NCBI RefSeq assembly: GCF_035621135.1
Contig: NZ_CP141728.1
Location: 3,286,001 to 3,350,000, forward strand
Direction of reading: 5' to 3'
Origin: Sinanaerobacter sp. ZZT-01
GTDB taxonomy: Bacteria; Bacillota; Clostridia; Peptostreptococcales; Anaerovoracaceae
DNA length: 64,000 nucleotides
Below are positions 62,680 through 64,000 of this stretch, piece after piece. The notes under the pieces are model-generated. The model was not told the origin of the DNA. It searched no databases and saw only the letters and a program-made list of their open reading frames with translations. How positions within the stretch are numbered: position 1 is the stretch's first letter; each line of letters begins with the position of its first letter. Made by a program: the position numbers and the translations under genes.

Positions 62680-63372
62680 TTATCCTGCAATAGATTCCAA
62701 TTTGCTTTTAGCTAGTTGAAAACTTCTTTCTAATAATGCGTCCCGTTTTATGTCCTCTAACTTTACCAATCGCTCCTTTGCCTCATTCCAATTTTCCTGA
62801 TTGATGTACAGATAAACTTCATTGATTAATAGGTTCGGTTCCAATGCCTTATTTTTCCGCCACTTTTCAAAGTCCGTTTTATGTTCTTCCATTATTTGAA
62901 TCGCCATTTTTGACTCATTCAATAAGAAGTGATAATAAGCTAGATTATGGTAATATATCGCTTTGATAATTCCTGAGAGCGCTTTCTCTTCCATTTGCAG
63001 CAACACGTCTTTGGCTTCTTGATACTGTTGCTTTTCACAGTATGCGACGGAAAGGCTGATGAGGAGCTGATTGCGGTTAAAATCGGATTTTATCTTTTTC
63101 AATAATGTATCAATCTGCTCAATAAACAAATCCAGCGTTTCTTCCTGATACAGCATCGAGTTCATCCCCATTAATTTTTTTTGGAACTTAAACTGCCAAA
63201 CTGCATTGATGATTCCAGTAAGCAAAATCACAATGATCGAACCGATAATGTATCCACGCATCATTACCGGATACGGGATGTCGCAAACTCCCTGTACGAT
63301 TAGTAAAAGAATACCCAAAAGAATACCAATGCCAAATATCACCTTTATTTTATGCTTCCAATACTGACTCAT
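62680..63372 (-). CDS. Membrane protein with a TPR-like helical tail, unknown function
   Basis: A 230-residue protein with two membrane helices near the N-terminus (about residues 12-31 and 41-60) and a C-terminal helical part (about 85-230) whose pattern, for example AYCEKQQYQEAKDVLLQM, YHNLAYYHFLLNESKMAIQIMEEH and INEVYLYINQENWNEAKERLVKL, resembles tetratricopeptide repeats. I start at 63372, about 9 nt behind GGAGGGGG; it overlaps the end of the SulP gene by 23 bp, so the two are probably translated from one transcript. Confidence 0.68.
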   Translation of the reverse strand: MSQYWKHKIKVIFGIGILLGILLLIVQGVCDIPYPVMMRGYIIGSIIVILLTGIINAVWQFKFQKKLMGMNSMLYQEETLDLFIEQIDTLLKKIKSDFNRNQLLISLSVAYCEKQQYQEAKDVLLQMEEKALSGIIKAIYYHNLAYYHFLLNESKMAIQIMEEHKTDFEKWRKNKALEPNLLINEVYLYINQENWNEAKERLVKLEDIKRDALLERSFQLAKSKLESIAG

Positions 63373-64000
63373 AATCCACTTCCCCCTCCATAATCTCTTT
63401 AATATATTCCTCATTTGCATATACAATTGCATCTGCGGCACTATGAAATAAATGGTTTTCGCCAATTATTTCAATTAAGTTCCCCCTTTTCAGAAGCTCC
63501 AGTACCTTTGGCTGTACACTCGTGAGCATCACCTGTGTCCCATCTTCACTCAAATAGCGTACAGTCTCTACGAGCCCTTGTACGCCTGATAAGTCCATCA
63601 TAGGCACACCTCGCATTGATAAAATCAAAACAGACGTACCCTTTAGCTGCACCAATTGCTGATTCAACTTTTCTACCACAGCAAAAAATATCGTACCTGT
63701 AAGATAAGCAACTTGAACCTGCTTTGGTACAGCAGGAATGTCAATTCCAATTTTCTGTAATCTCATATTATCTACTTTGCTGATTGTAATATCGATATCC
63801 GTTAACCGTATAAGGATGAAAAAAGAAGAGAAGGCCACGCCGATAATAATAGCCTGCGTCAAATCAAGTGCTACCGTTGCCACCATTGTAATGAAAAATT
63901 TCATCATGCCCCATTTAAATTTATGTTCAAATATGTAATTTATATTTTTCCAATCATTCATTCGCCACGCTGTTACCAACAAAACACCTGCTAATGCCGA
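63350..64000 (-). CDS. SulP-family anion transporter, C-terminal part with STAS domain (partial, 5' end off window)
   Basis: The frame runs off the right edge, so about 216 residues from the C-terminus are visible. The last membrane helices (ALAGVLLVTAWRMNDW, then MVATVALDLTQAIIIGVAFSSFFIL) and a STAS domain (ISKVDNMRL to the end, with LSMRGVPMMDLSGVQGL) are typical of SulP proteins, which carry sulfate, bicarbonate or other anions. The substrate cannot be told from this part. The N-terminal transport domain lies outside the window. Confidence 0.9.
   Translation of the reverse strand, partial: SALAGVLLVTAWRMNDWKNINYIFEHKFKWGMMKFFITMVATVALDLTQAIIIGVAFSSFFILIRLTDIDITISKVDNMRLQKIGIDIPAVPKQVQVAYLTGTIFFAVVEKLNQQLVQLKGTSVLILSMRGVPMMDLSGVQGLVETVRYLSEDGTQVMLTSVQPKVLELLKRGNLIEIIGENHLFHSAADAIVYANEEYIKEIMEGEVDYESVLEA

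Noticed and set aside
1-64000. Insertion sequences, prophage, CRISPR array, rRNA or tRNA genes
   Set aside because: I looked for transposase or integrase frames, regularly spaced repeats, and conserved RNA sequences and saw none. The repeat protein at the left edge is the only possible mobile-element trace.

Overview
The window is a contiguous stretch of low-GC, gene-dense chromosome from an anaerobic Firmicute of the class Clostridia. Supporting signs are an adenosylcobalamin-dependent (O2-independent) ribonucleotide reductase, a monomeric [FeFe] hydrogenase, a clostridial hexameric glutamate dehydrogenase, a T-box leader, FtsEX with a PcsB/EnvC-like hydrolase, and a CsaB/TagA/DUF5693 cell-wall polymer locus. 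A placement near Anaerovoracaceae or other Peptostreptococcales is only a guess. I see no rRNA, tRNA, CRISPR array, prophage or insertion sequence. Most of the region is ordinary core genome, read mainly on the minus strand.

Layout. 0-3.4 kb: an edge-truncated protein made of homing-endonuclease-associated repeats lies directly behind nrdJ, whose promoter carries two NrdR-like boxes. 3.4-7.2 kb: aconitase, isocitrate/isopropylmalate-type dehydrogenase and a GntR regulator form one operon that feeds 2-oxoglutarate. 7.2-19 kb: a small membrane protein, PIN-PhoH, a type 2 isoleucyl-tRNA synthetase under an Ile T-box, recX and an Sfp-type transferase, [FeFe] hydrogenase with a ferredoxin-like partner, and a Ca2+-type P-ATPase. 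19-27.6 kb: a YerC-like repressor, CtpA protease, RecJ, EnvC-like hydrolase with FtsX and FtsE, 5-formyl-THF cyclo-ligase, a degenerate MinD/ParA-like protein and a PrcB-domain protein. 27.6-35.9 kb: split transketolase, TagA, CsaB, DUF5693, a secreted protein, MazEF and NnrD. 36-42.2 kb: an RND efflux pump and adaptor divergent from a two-component system. 42.2-48.3 kb: MgtE with a long leader, PAP2 phosphatase, XRE and GntR regulators, YhbY and glutamate dehydrogenase. 48.3-55.3 kb: AddA, a SpoVB/MurJ-like flippase and phosphoglycerate mutase. 55.3-64 kb: a cobalamin adenosyltransferase operon with two flavoproteins, an ACT/PFL-family pair, metallophosphoesterase, PHP phosphatase, a membrane protein with a repeat-like helical tail, and the 3' part of a SulP transporter.

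Functional links. Acn and Icd make 2-oxoglutarate, which GdhA can interconvert with glutamate. CobO makes the adenosylcobalamin that NrdJ needs, and the two flavoproteins packed against cobO could supply the reduction step (inference). FtsEX and the EnvC-like protein are a peptidoglycan-remodelling unit, while TagA, CsaB and DUF5693 look like a secondary cell-wall polymer pathway.

The most noteworthy observations are the GxHH signature in IleRS, the paired NrdR boxes at nrdJ, the repeat protein behind nrdJ, the flavoprotein-cobO operon, the missing fourth ligand in the hydrogenase partner, the unexplained mgtE leader, and a MinD-like protein that has lost its P-loop lysine and overlaps its convergent neighbour by 87 bp. 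I did not find a clearly new multi-gene system.
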